DNA of 20,230 nucleotides from Dipylidium caninum (taxonomy: Eukaryota; Platyhelminthes; Cestoda; Cyclophyllidea; Dipylidiidae). Positions 10,401 through 20,230 of the stretch are shown here, one piece after another. The notes below the pieces were generated by a model, which had not been told where the DNA came from, made no database searches, and saw only the letters and a list, made by a program, of their open reading frames with translations. Location of the stretch: NCBI GenBank assembly GCA_017562135.1, contig QEYB01000742.1, positions 1 to 20,230 on the forward strand, read 5' to 3'. Positions within the stretch are counted from its first letter, which is position 1. Each line of letters opens with the position of its first letter. The translations under genes and the position numbers were made by a program.

Positions 10401-13400
10401 ATGGTTTATACGCCAGCGGAAGGCCTGAAAAATGCACCTCTTGCGGTTAAACCTTTGGCAAGATGCGCAAGTTCCGAAACTTTACAATCGCTCCCAGCGC
10501 AAGAAGTGGACAAGCTTGGTCTTCAACGTTTTCGACCTCTCAAAGACGAAAAATACCATTATGTTCTTCCTAAAGACAAGGACGGTGGGTTGTGAAATAT
10601 TTCATTTTTTCAGTGCTAGGGAAATGGGTTACCAAACCCTATGAATTGAAACCATTTAAACGGCTCATGTTGGATGATGTAGGTGCTACTAGTTATTAGG
10701 TAAATTATAAGATTGATATCATATTACGATGTCAACTACAACGGCGAAGGAATTTTATCCGGCGTCTATTTATTGAAGCTGATTGTCGAAAAAAGGGAAT
10801 TGTGACGAAGTAGATAATATTTACTATAAAAGTTTCTGAAGGTCCGCACTTTTGCAAATATTTCATGTTTTGTGTCCGGAAATGCAAATGGAGCAGTTTC
10901 ATCGGCTTTGCGAAAGGTAGATGTGCTTTTTAGTAATTTTCGTAAAACAGATATTGTCTGAATGAATCTCCGACACTCTCTTTCAATGACTTTGAAGCCA
11001 TATTTGGAATGCCTCCCGTGGGCAAAACTCGTGGACCTGAACCAAAGAAAGCTTTTGGATATGATTGTAAATTATCCGTTGCTTTTGCTTTCGACGCAAT
11101 TTTACGTGGTGCAAAATCTAAAGGTTTTGATCTAAATGAGTTGCTTCCTCCCAGTTGTTTCGATCATAATGGCAGAATACTAAAGCCTCAGTTACGGGAA
11201 ATGCTTGCTAGAATGCGTATTTATCTAACTGATGAAAACTTTCGGCGCCTCTGGGAGGAGTAAATATCCTGTTAACCTAAACGTTGTCTAGAAAATTTGA
11301 TCTAGAAGGAATTGGTTCGATTTCCACGCAGCAACTGCTTGATCAGCTCGGACTTTCGGACAAAGGATCATCAAAAAATTACTCTAAAGTTGCACTTGAT
11401 GGTAAATGTCCTCCAAAACATCGATCAAATTACAGCAATTTCAGTGGATATAAACCAATCCTGGCAAGGATTTGTATTTTTTGCATTGAGACCTTCCTTT
11501 CATCTCCCACTTTTACAAATACATATTTTTTTTCATTTATAGGATGGAAATAATTGTCTTCCGGTCACTTTGGATCCTGTGTCTCATCCTCTTCAGCTAC
11601 GTGCTGACAAAGAACAGCCAGTGGCTATCTGCACGGCTGGTGATAAGCAGTCAAGAATAGAGGAAATTATACCTCCAATCAATCATCATTTCAACGACCA
11701 ACTCCAATTTCTGCGGCAACGCAGACCGTATTTCCGGAATATCATTGAACAATTACAGTGCATAGTGAGAATGCTGTGTTGGTGTCGAGCATGGGGCATT
11801 TTATTTTCACTACCAATTTTAAAAAATTTTTAGTCTTTCAATGCACTTCCAATTTTTGATGCATATTTTAGTTTGATGAACCTCGTTTGGCGTTAGGCTT
11901 GGTGCTCGAGGCTATTGTTTCAGAATGCGGTGGTCGATTGCCCATTAGACACTTGACCGCAGTATTCCGAGATGTTGGATTGACAGTCAGCTTTGAAGAG
12001 ATGAGGCGATACGCTAAACGACAAGGGCTTTTTGTTGACAATGAAAAAAACCTTTGCACTTCTACCGAGGAGGATATTGACTACGAAAAGTTTCTGCGCC
12101 AGATGCAGTGCGCTGCCCCTGTTAGAACTTCGTCCACAATGTACAGTAGCGGCTATTCTTAATGAAAGTTATTAAGTGCAATTCAAAGCCTTATTCCATG
12201 GACATCTTAAAACAAACTTTAGCGGCGATTATATCTTTCAAACCGTATCCTTTAATATTTATCTAGAACTATCCCGGATCCATGTGGATTGAAAAAGGGT
12301 TTGGGAAAGATAAGGTTAGTAGAAGATGAACTCTACAGGATTCTCCACAAAGTTTACTTGGATTTCGTCGATAAACTGGAGTGAGTTCTCGATATTAGAG
12401 TCTTAAACGAAATCGGAGAGTGACTTGCAATGTTGTATTTGGTAAAGGAAGAATAAGAAGGATGGGTGTGTTGCCTTGACATACTTTCGTGAGCTTATGG
12501 AAGAAATTGTTGGATTCTCCATCGACAAGTGCCAGTGGGATGAGTTACTTCGACAAATTCGTCTAAAGGATAACTGCAAAGTGAATTTAAATCACTTTCT
12601 GTCATACATTTCCTCCAAGTCCGTTGATAAAAATACCTAGATACTTGCACAAAATCAGGAAATATATCCCCTTTTTGCTCCTTCTTCAGATGTGCGAATT
12701 CTCCATACAAGCGCTCCAACGCTGCCGACAAGTGAGTTATGATTATGTTTGACTCTTCTTAAGTTTATTAAAAGAGAGCATCTAGTGCATGTGACCCTTT
12801 GTAGCCCAAACCTTGCACACGCACAGAGTATCTCTTGGCCAGTGTCACCACCTCATCATGCGTAGCAATGCTTTTCGCTTTAAAGCCACCACGACAGTTT
12901 TTTTTCTCATTCATAATGCACCTGTTTTATAGTTTCCTCTAAAACAGGCCCCCTACTATTCATCCTCCTCGCTTCTTAAGTTATTAGTTCTGTACAATAA
13001 TTCCTATTGAAATGACGAAGTAGAAGGTTACGCTTCGTTTTACAAAGGCAGATGAAGTCGAATAAAGCTAGGTTGAATGCATCGGCGTAAATGCGCTAAA
13101 AACATGTTTACCTGCAGAGTGACCGACTAGGCGCTCTGATGCTGTCTCCCTAATCTCTGTTATAAAAGCCCACACTTGCCATCCAATACGACGCATAGGT
13201 AATATTTCCTATAACTATCCTTTTTGAAGTCAATCTGGCTCGACTTCGAAGTGGTCCCTTTAGATGTGCGCAACTTTCCCTTTTTTTCACAAATCGCTCG
13301 TAGTTCGCCGGGACAACTTTATATAAGACAATAGACGGAGTATAAGAAAAAAGTTATGAAGAAGAGGATTAGTGGAAGTAACGATTGTGGTCTGAGTGTA

Positions 13401-15849
13401 CGTGTCTATACTGATTGAAAAACATCTTCCGTAGGGTGCATGATCCCGAGCTCAAGTCCCTCCTTCAATTTTCGGGTGAGTCGCGTGAACTCCCGCATCT
13501 TCTGCTCGCTATCCAGAAGTTGATCACCGAGAAATTCTCCACCATCGATAAGGTAGGAAAATGACCGCTTCTTAAATTAGTCTATTGCCTTGGCTTTAAT
13601 GGTTGTTTCAATCACAGACACTAGTAATGCGCCTGGGCCACCTTAATTTTTTTATAACCTCGATGAAACTGAGTGATTGTAAAACCGGCAAAATAATTAG
13701 GACCAAGGCAAATGCTTGTGTGTCTGTCGCATGCGCTTTCCTTTACCTCCATCCTTACCTGTTCCACCCAATTCTCGTGTGATTCGGTTACTCGCTCACG
13801 AGGTGGACCCATCCTCAGTAGGTGGAAAATTGAGTTTCGCAATTGTGTTCTCACTCCTTTTAGATTTACAAACATTTTGACCACGCCGGCCATGCCACAA
13901 TTGACAAGGAAGATTTTGGAGTCCTCATGAAAAGGTATGTTCCCCTCGTTAACACTTGTCCCGTTATTCTTTCGTTAGTATCATTATAAGGCTTCTAGTC
14001 ACCCTACTGTCCTCCGACTATCTTTGAAGGGTTGGTCTTGACATGTGTGAAGCCGAGTTGGCTGCAGTCTGGCGACTGGTGGATGAGGCAGAACCGTCCA
14101 CCAAAGGATTGCACAAATATCGGCAGGTGATGCGCTTCTTCCTTGAGACTGGCAAAATCCGCTATCACCTGGCTGTTGGCAATCGTAACAAAAGTATGCG
14201 GCTAACTTTCTCCCCATTGACATGATTTATTGCCTTGGAAGAAGCCTTTTACTGAATACTCTCCCCCTCCTCATATTAAGGGGATGCTTCGTGACTATTC
14301 CTCTATGTAGAGAAGTTCACTAACTGGCCACTCAAAGCATTTTACTGTGTGATTAGTAGGTCTGAAAGTACTGGTGGAGGGAAAGTGTGCGCTTGTTACA
14401 CAGTTCTGTGGTTCGTTTCATCTCAACTTGGGGTGGCACAGAAGAGGGAGAAAAGGCTATGACTTATGCACACCACTTATTCACCAACCTCACTATTCTT
14501 TTTTAATACCGAAAAGGACTTTGTGGTTAGTGCTGTTGATTATCGTTTCTCCCCTATTTTGTGTTAATTGTCCTTAAATTTGTTGGCTCCCCTCACCCAC
14601 CCGCCGGTGTTAGTTCTCCTCCGATTCACAAATCCCCTGATTGTGTGTGGTCGCGGTGTAACCCAGCCTTCTCTCATGCAGGACTTCATGATCCAAATTT
14701 ATCCAAGTTGAGGGAATTCCGTCAGTGCCAGAAGGACTTCAAAAAACAGCAAATGCACGATATTGTAAAGTTGGGAAAGGCTGCTTCAGAGATTAAGTAC
14801 ATAAAGAAACGGAAGGAGAAACCAACGGAAGAAAGAGTGAATGAATTGTGCAAGAGGATTAGACCTTTCGTTATAGCTATCTGGACAGATCTTAGAAACG
14901 GATTCCTGTGGCAAGACCCCTTTGGCTGGGGTACTCTGCTCTGCAAGGACTTCCAGGTGAGCCTTCCTCTATCTTACCGGAATAGTGAGGTCGGGTTGGG
15001 TATTTATTCACGTCCCCAACACCATCCATCAAAACATTTCATTTTTTACCCTTAGAGAATTTGTGAAGCTTTCCAGTTCCCCTTGGACACAAACGAGTTG
15101 GAAGAATTGGCCTATGGGCTAGACGAAAAGAACAAAGGATAGTACGTTCAGATTTCCTTCGTTGACATCTAACCACCTCACCTGTCTGGTTTTTGTAGTG
15201 TCAACTATGTGGCCTTCCTCAGCCGTTTTTCTGAGAATCATACTCCACCTAAAGTTGGACAGAAGTTTGACATTGTGCATCACAAACTGAAAAATAACGT
15301 GAGTCTCCGCCTGCACACACGCCTCCAGACACCCCTCGCCAGGTTCACGTGCGCCCCTCCCTGTACTTCTTGCCCTCCCTTGTTTCATGATATATTTTTA
15401 CATCATATGCTCGACTGATCGTTCCATGAGTTTTACAGAAAGACGGATCTGAACTCGGCATCCGAGAAGTTATGGACAAGATTCGTCAGATCGTGAGTTG
15501 GAAACTCCACTCGTCCCCCACCCCACCCCACCACTTCTCCCACCTTCCACAAATTCCACTGGCATTTATACCCAGCATCGCCCTTTCAGGCCACGCTCAT
15601 CAAGACTTTTTTTAGTGCCTTCGCGAATATAAAACGTTGCTGGCAGGATTCCGAGCCATTGCTGACCCCAAACACCCCGACTTCTTTAATGAGAAGGACC
15701 TGAGTCAGTTTCTTCACAAGCATGGAATGGACTTCTCAACTGACTGCATCTACCACTTACGTACGGCCTACGACAAGCACCGCCGTGGATGCATCGACTA
15801 CACGGACTTCCTTCAACAGACCATGGATGTCACTCGACCGCTCGAATGA
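10401..15849 (+). CDS. EFCAB6: EF-hand repeat protein, EFCAB6-like, 16 exons
   Basis: This is a calcium-binding repeat protein. Exons: 10401-10584, 10998-11259, 11292-11388 (or 11401), 11543-11764, 11872-12140, 12267-12380, 12448-12618, 12690-12731, 13435-13552, 13864-13934, 14030-14193, 14682-14956, 15056-15141, 15199-15298, 15439-15492 and 15616-15849. With the first option for exon 3 the total is 2463 nt, 820 codons plus TGA, and every junction is in phase. EF-hand-like loops include FDHNGRILKPQL, FDLEGIGSISTQQL, LEKNKKDGCVAL, FDHAGHATIDKEDF, LDEKNKGYVNYVAF and YDKHRRGCIDYTDF. Most lack some acidic ligands, so calcium binding may be partial; the last is closest to consensus. The many degenerate EF-hand pairs resemble EFCAB6 (DJ-1-binding protein, 1501 aa in human), but this model is shorter, so the start may lie further upstream. 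An EFCAB-family relative other than EFCAB6 is possible. Confidence 0.75.
11260..11291 (+). other. 32-bp intron in the EFCAB6-like gene
   Basis: GT at 11260 and AG at 11291 bound a 32-base segment with an in-frame TAA. Removing it joins GA to A (Glu) and continues FDLEGIGSIS, an EF-hand. Retaining it ends the protein. Such micro-introns are known in flatworms and support that origin. Confidence 0.75.
12690..12731 (+). other. 42-nt microexon of the EFCAB6-like gene
   Basis: The acceptor ttgctccttcttcag and donor GTGAGT bound an exon of 42 nt. It starts and ends in phase 2, so it can be skipped without shifting frame. It encodes CANSPYKRSNAADK when joined to AA at 12618 and G at 13435. The 703-bp intron after it holds no recognised feature. 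Confidence 0.6.
15515..15530 (+). repeat. (CCCCA)n simple repeat
   Basis: About three CCCCA units lie in the last but one... last intron of the EFCAB6-like gene, between exons 15439-15492 and 15616-15849, as part of its pyrimidine-rich tract. Confidence 0.8.
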
Positions 15850-16144
15850 AGCTGACATGCTCCACATAGTGTGGCATTTCAAACAAAATATATAACTATC
15901 GCACCACTGTCATTTAGTGATCCACTGTCCTCCGCGAACCAGCCATGCCTCGGTTTTGATCACGGCGAGAAAGCAGAAGATAAAAAGAAACAAGCTACAT
16001 TATGATCCGTTATACTGCGTAGGGTGATCGAATACACATTTGACAAAAACGAGTATGTATCAGGAAGTCGTAGAGAATGTGGAATAGTTTCCCATTTTGC
16101 GGGGCTGGACAAATAGGTCAACCAGGAGAAATGGCACAAGGAGG
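15850..16144. other. Convergent 3' intergenic region
   Basis: Only about 295 bp separate the EFCAB6-like stop (plus) from the PPT1 stop (minus), so both 3' UTRs must fit or overlap here. No canonical AATAAA was seen for either gene on its own strand. Confidence 0.7.
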
Positions 16145-18533
16145 TTAAACAGGGTTCTTAAGGAATTGGCCGATGATGACCTTACGGAACCACTCATCGG
16201 AGAACTGAAGGTGGTAGCCCGGAAGGGAAATTAGATGGAGGCGTCCTTGCATATCCAGCGTCTTCAGGCCCAGACTGTCCTAAAGTGGAATAAACACGGT
16301 ATCGTGGGAGAGTAGTACGAAGGAGAGCACAATCACACAAACAAGTAGAGAGCGTGGTACCGGAAGGCTCACCGTTCGGTATTGCTTGCTCTCTTTTATA
16401 TCGTAGATCGCGTCGGCTCCACCGGAACGGTAAAAACCAAACCACTACAAAAATAGTTTTGTCAATTACTTTTAACGTTATTTGGGCGTGAAATGCGGTA
16501 CTATCACGCTTTTGACGTACCTCAGATTCACCAGGGATGACGGTTGCATCATCCATGAAACGGACCAAAACCAAGTTACTGGTTTTCAGCAGATTGTCCC
16601 TGTATGTCCGATTCACAACCTAAAGAAACTCAATTAAAGGGATGCTAAATGCTACTAAACATTATAATAACAAATGGAGCATAATGAGCACAACCACATT
16701 TATAGTCTATTTACAAATTAGATGCTTTTCCCAGTCGGCGGGATTACCTACCTTCTCCTGATTAATATCTGCCAAGAATTGGCTTTTTTTCCTTGTAAAG
16801 ATTTTCGGTGAAGGGGTCGTGCCAGTACTGCGCCTGAACGAAACTGAAAAGACAAAGGAGCTTTTAACAACCTTCACAGTAGTACAGATCTCAGGGTGCA
16901 GAAACTTGCTTACCTCGCCTGCACGACTAAGACAAGCAAAACGTCATTGTTTTACAAATGTAAATTCTATTTGCGGGAAATAAAAGGGGAACAAAGGGCA
17001 CTACAGTCCAATTTGAAGTTCTCACATCAAATCGAGTAGACTTTTAGTACATAACTGTGAAAAAAGCGAGCCGAGACAAGTAAGGCCACCATTTTCTGGG
17101 AAAGGTATTTAATTGGTGAATAAATCTCGACGTACACGTCTTGTCCATGAACAACATACTTGACATGTTTCGACATGCAATGGCCAAAGATCGATATCGT
17201 CGCTAAACTTATCGCACTCCAACGTGCTACTGGTGTGGCCAACTAACGCGCATTAACATGAAACATTCGAAATGAGCAACAGCAGTTGAAAGAAAACTAA
17301 GAATTGAGAGACAAAGCCGGACGTACAAATCAAAACTGCAGAAACTGAGACTATGCGTCATTTCATTGAATCTCCCTAGATCCGAGGGTTTTGACTGATA
17401 AATTAATCCTAATTCAACTCACTCATGTCAGGGGTAGTTGAGAACTACATACTGCAATGTAGAGCAAAGCACAAGAAAAGGGAAGAGGATTTTAGTGGAA
17501 TAGTAGGATAAACATACTTAGATTGAATAAAATCAGTGTAAGAAGTCTTTGAGAGGGCTCTGCGAAGGAAGTGGCAAATAGGTAATCTAGTGGCGTTTGG
17601 GCAGAATGGCAAACCGAAGACACCTTGCTGCGGTCCACCGATTGAAATGACCGAACCAAGCACGGCGGGTGGACAGCGCTGTGCCAGAGCACGGACAAAC
17701 AGTCCGCCTTGAGAAAAACCAATTAGATGAAATCCGTCCGAGAGATATTTGTTTGAGCTGATCATTTCGCAAACTTTTTTCCAATTGCTTATTTACAGGC
17801 ATGAAGAAGGAGTTAAGGCGATCCTAAATGTGTAAGAGGCAATATTTTCAATATAACAAACAAATTTCACAGATTTCATTTTCTCAGAAAAAAGGTTTAT
17901 GGGAAGAAGCCAATTATAGTAAAATGCCGTTCATGAGCATAAAACTATGTGTTCAATAAAAAACTAAAATAACCAATTAAAATATCCAAAATTAAACGTT
18001 TGAAATGTACACAAAAGGAATCTGTTAATTCTTTAACATTTGGGATGTTACCATTGGAAGACTTTACTAGCGTACTCAAAAAACGGGCTCTACACTTATT
18101 TAATAAAAATAAATCTACTACTGCTTCACCCACCAGCGAAGCTTGATGATCCAATCTCCACATTTAAGACGTAGACGCCTGGTATTTTCATCTCTTATCA
18201 TTAGACGCAAATGGTCGAAGGCCTTCGAAAAACCGGGTGTCTCCTGGATTGTTGTTATATAAATTGAATGTACAAATTTAAAGTCATCAAAATTGAGCAT
18301 TTGAACAATCCACTGTATTTAAGTAACTCGTGAATAATCGGTTAAGTTGTGCTTTGAGCAATTGTCTCATTGAAGAAACACTATGAGCATCTATTGCGTT
18401 GTATTTTGAAGTGACAATATTATATACTCACCCATACCATGCCAAATAACAACACTTAAGGGTCTTCGCCCATTGAATTTGTGTTGATAATCAGTAAAAA
18501 GAAAGAAGATAGAACTTTGAAGAATAGATCCAT
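16145..18533 (-). CDS. PPT1: Palmitoyl-protein thioesterase 1, seven exons
   Basis: The lysosomal enzyme of this family removes thioester-linked fatty acids from cysteines of proteins being degraded. Exons on the minus strand: 18533-18432 (signal peptide, WHGMG), about 18246-18132, 17823-17518, 16843-16752, 16619-16521, 16444-16373 and 16279-16145 (stop TAA). Splice phases agree throughout. The triad is visible: Ser in GFSQGG (exon 3), Asp in FMDDATV (exon 5, equivalent to human D233) and His in PGYHLQFS (exon 7, human H289). Other family motifs are GGPQQGVFGLP, QYWHDPF, SEWFGFYRSGG and DSLGLKTLD. An N-glycosylation sequon (NRT) opens the exon 5 domain. Exons 1-3 lie in noisy copy B and have small indels, for example an extra A before VCEM. 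Exon 4 has one extra base in a T run at 16784-16790. The vicinal CC after HGMGD of vertebrate PPT1 is absent. Length is near the usual 300 aa. Confidence 0.93.
17027..17242 (-). other. Open frame inside PPT1 intron 3
   Basis: A 71-codon frame without an initial ATG starts right after an AG (gcgcgttag) and reads SKHVKYVVHGQDVYVEIYS, ending near a TAT|GTACTA donor-like site. It is not part of the PPT1 fold, and exons 3 and 4 join in phase without it. It may be chance, an alternative exon or a relic. No family was recognised. Confidence 0.2.
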
Positions 18534-19026
18534 TCAGGGAAGGTGCTATTGGATTGAGAATGAATTGTTGTTAATCAATCTGATGTAATAGGGACGAGTC
18601 CTCGAGTTCTTTGATTATATGCTCAATACCTGTAAAGCAATCATCACAAAAAGTTAATAACTGTGAATGGCGGAAGAAAATCGAGACAGATATAATAAAT
18701 TAAAGAAGTCAGAGGAGGGCCCATATAGTAGGTAACAATTTGGCAAAAAGGTCTAGTTTCGCATAAAACTCGATGTGACTGAACCCTAAACCGAGTGATA
18801 CCGTTTTGAAAATAGGATCTAGCGTTAAACATCATGTTAATGAACGGAAAGCGGCACGGCGCCCACCGTGGACCTCTTCGCGACAAACAGTATTCAAATC
18901 AAAGGAGCTTTTAAGGCACAGATATTAGAATGGACCTAATACATAACTGATGAATCGGTTAATTAGAACTGTTCAGACTGAGTACGTAGACGTACCTACG
19001 TGAAATTACACGTATCGCATTCTTAA

Positions 19027-19292
19027 CACCGCTTTGAGCGCGTCTTCTCTACTCACAATATGCGCGACTGTTCACCTTATCTATACATTGTGACATCCAT
19101 CGATCATACTTCTATTTTCTTCGTAGACCTCTATCTCTGTCTGGCACCCTAAGGACTCCCAGCATCCATAGCGACGTGTGTGTGCTATATTCCACCTCTA
19201 GTAAGCATAAGTGACAATTATCAGATGTGTCTCTCGAATTAAATCTAAATATTATGCTCAATGTGCCTCATACGCCATATCCAGAGGCCACT
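19027..19292. other. Copy B-specific block
   Basis: This block of about 266 bp sits between the same flanks as 1660-1811 but is unrelated in sequence. It is more GC-balanced than its surroundings. I see no long open frame, terminal repeat or poly-A tail that would mark it as a transposon. It is a true sequence difference, not indel noise. Confidence 0.8.
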
Positions 19293-20199
19293 CAGATTCC
19301 TCCGGCTTCTTAACAACCAGCTAATTTTCCGCAGACACCCCAGGCCCCATTTCCCCCAGAACCCACCTAGTCGCCGATTAGGCCAAACAAATATACTATA
19401 GGCGGATTTTTCATGGCTGGGTGTAAAACTCAAGCAAATTTCTTAATGCTTTTTTCCACTTAAACTTGTGCTAATTCTGTTCTTTAAGGTAATAAAAAAA
19501 ACAACTCTGGCCTTTCTGTCAATATCCACATTAATTTCCAAAACATTCAGCCATTGTTCAATCGCACGCACTGAGCCTTTAGATTTAAAGAAAATTCCTT
19601 CATGAGATGCTATACCTGTAAGTCATATGCCCCTGCAAAAAGAAATCTCCATGTTACCTGTGCGCATCTATATGGCGACAAATATGCTAAAGAGACAAAA
19701 ATATAGGCGTTTAGTCCGCTGATTAAAGAGGTTAATCGCTAGTTAGGTAGAACAATTTTGGGATCTTACGTCTCTCGATCAGGGTATATGCCCCTTGCAA
19801 AGAATCCCTTCAGAATTTACAAATAAGTTAATATCTTGAACACGTTATACTTCACCGAATCCCCCAAATGCGCTTAAGTGTTCCGAATCTTTATGTAATC
19901 CTTCTTTATGTCTTGCACCCATCTTACTTCTTAAATACCAATTTTACACCTAATAATGTAATTGCTGCATGTGTTGCGTGTACTTCCAAAATACCTAGCT
20001 TTAACATGAACCCCTGTGTAAATAATAATTTCAAAATATGTGTGTCAAATATTTGTCTACACTTCTAAATGACTTCAAAAATCCTCCAAATTTAAAACTC
20101 CGATTGGACAGGAAAAAATTCTTATATTCAACTGCATTCTCAGGCAACGGTGTGTGGAAGGCCTCAAAGATTATTTAACTTGGATTTTTAAATTGCAAC

Positions 20200-20230
20200 C
20201 TGTCTCATACGACTTCCGTTCGTCGGTTAA
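20200..20230 (-). CDS. EPB41: Edge of the second copy of the 4.1-type spacer exon
   Basis: The last 31 bases match 2709-2740, the 3' end of the 4.1-type exon that encodes RRTESYVRQ, including its CAG|GTT boundary. One or two indels break the frame. The exon runs off the window, so the duplication extends into the 4.1-type gene on the right. Confidence 0.7.

Larger units (their letters stand above)
17364..20230. repeat. Copy B of the long terminal direct duplication
   Basis: This is the second copy of 1-2742, in the same orientation, offset by about 17.36 kb. It starts inside PPT1 intron 3 and is still matching at the last base of the window, inside the 4.1-type exon, so its true right limit lies outside. 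It is as noisy as copy A but at different positions. For example, it keeps the PPT1 exon 3 donor and reads in frame across the active-site serine, where copy A does not. One internal block (19027-19292) has no match in copy A. Confidence 0.95.

Noticed and set aside
1..20230. CRISPR array, prokaryotic operon, tRNA or rRNA genes, phage or insertion sequence
   Set aside because: No regularly spaced repeats, cloverleaf-like sequence, transposase or integrase motif, or terminal inverted repeats were seen. The genes are spliced and animal-like.

Overview
The window looks like nuclear DNA of a compact flatworm genome, most likely a tapeworm. This is an inference from spliced protein-coding genes with very short introns (one of about 32 bp), genes packed a few hundred bases apart, a divergent tetraspanin and an EF-hand-rich protein. 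Nothing bacterial or viral was recognised. All exon models come from reading splice sites and codon phase by eye.

Layout, left to right. 1-2742 is a noisy copy (copy A) of the sequence at 17364-20230 (copy B). Copy A holds the first three exons of a palmitoyl-protein thioesterase 1 (PPT1) gene on the minus strand, then about 1.5 kb of unassigned DNA. 2709-6455 (minus) holds exons of a band 4.1-type FERM protein: the F2/F3 boundary, F3, the FERM-adjacent segment and a spacer. Its N-terminal FERM exons and conserved C-terminal domain are not visible. 6977-7883 (plus) is the 3' part of a gene I do not recognise. 8414-9238 (plus) is a single-exon tetraspanin. 10401-15849 (plus) is a 16-exon EF-hand protein resembling EFCAB6, about 820 aa. 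16145-18533 (minus) is a complete seven-exon PPT1 gene whose first three exons lie in copy B. EFCAB6-like and PPT1 are convergent, with stop codons about 295 bp apart.

The main oddity is the overall structure. The two ends match with a period of about 17.36 kb and differ almost only by one- and few-base indels, except for one block of about 152 bp in A replaced by an unrelated block of about 266 bp in B. The single-copy middle is nearly free of such noise. This fits a circular or head-to-tail tandem unit, two haplotypes joined at the contig ends, or an assembly artefact. The missing 5' half of the 4.1 gene may have the same cause.

The genes are not an obvious functional pathway. PPT1 is a lysosomal lipid hydrolase, 4.1 links membrane to cytoskeleton, the tetraspanin is a membrane organiser (often abundant on the flatworm tegument), and EFCAB6-type proteins are calcium-binding and often linked to cilia or sperm. 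They look like unrelated neighbours.
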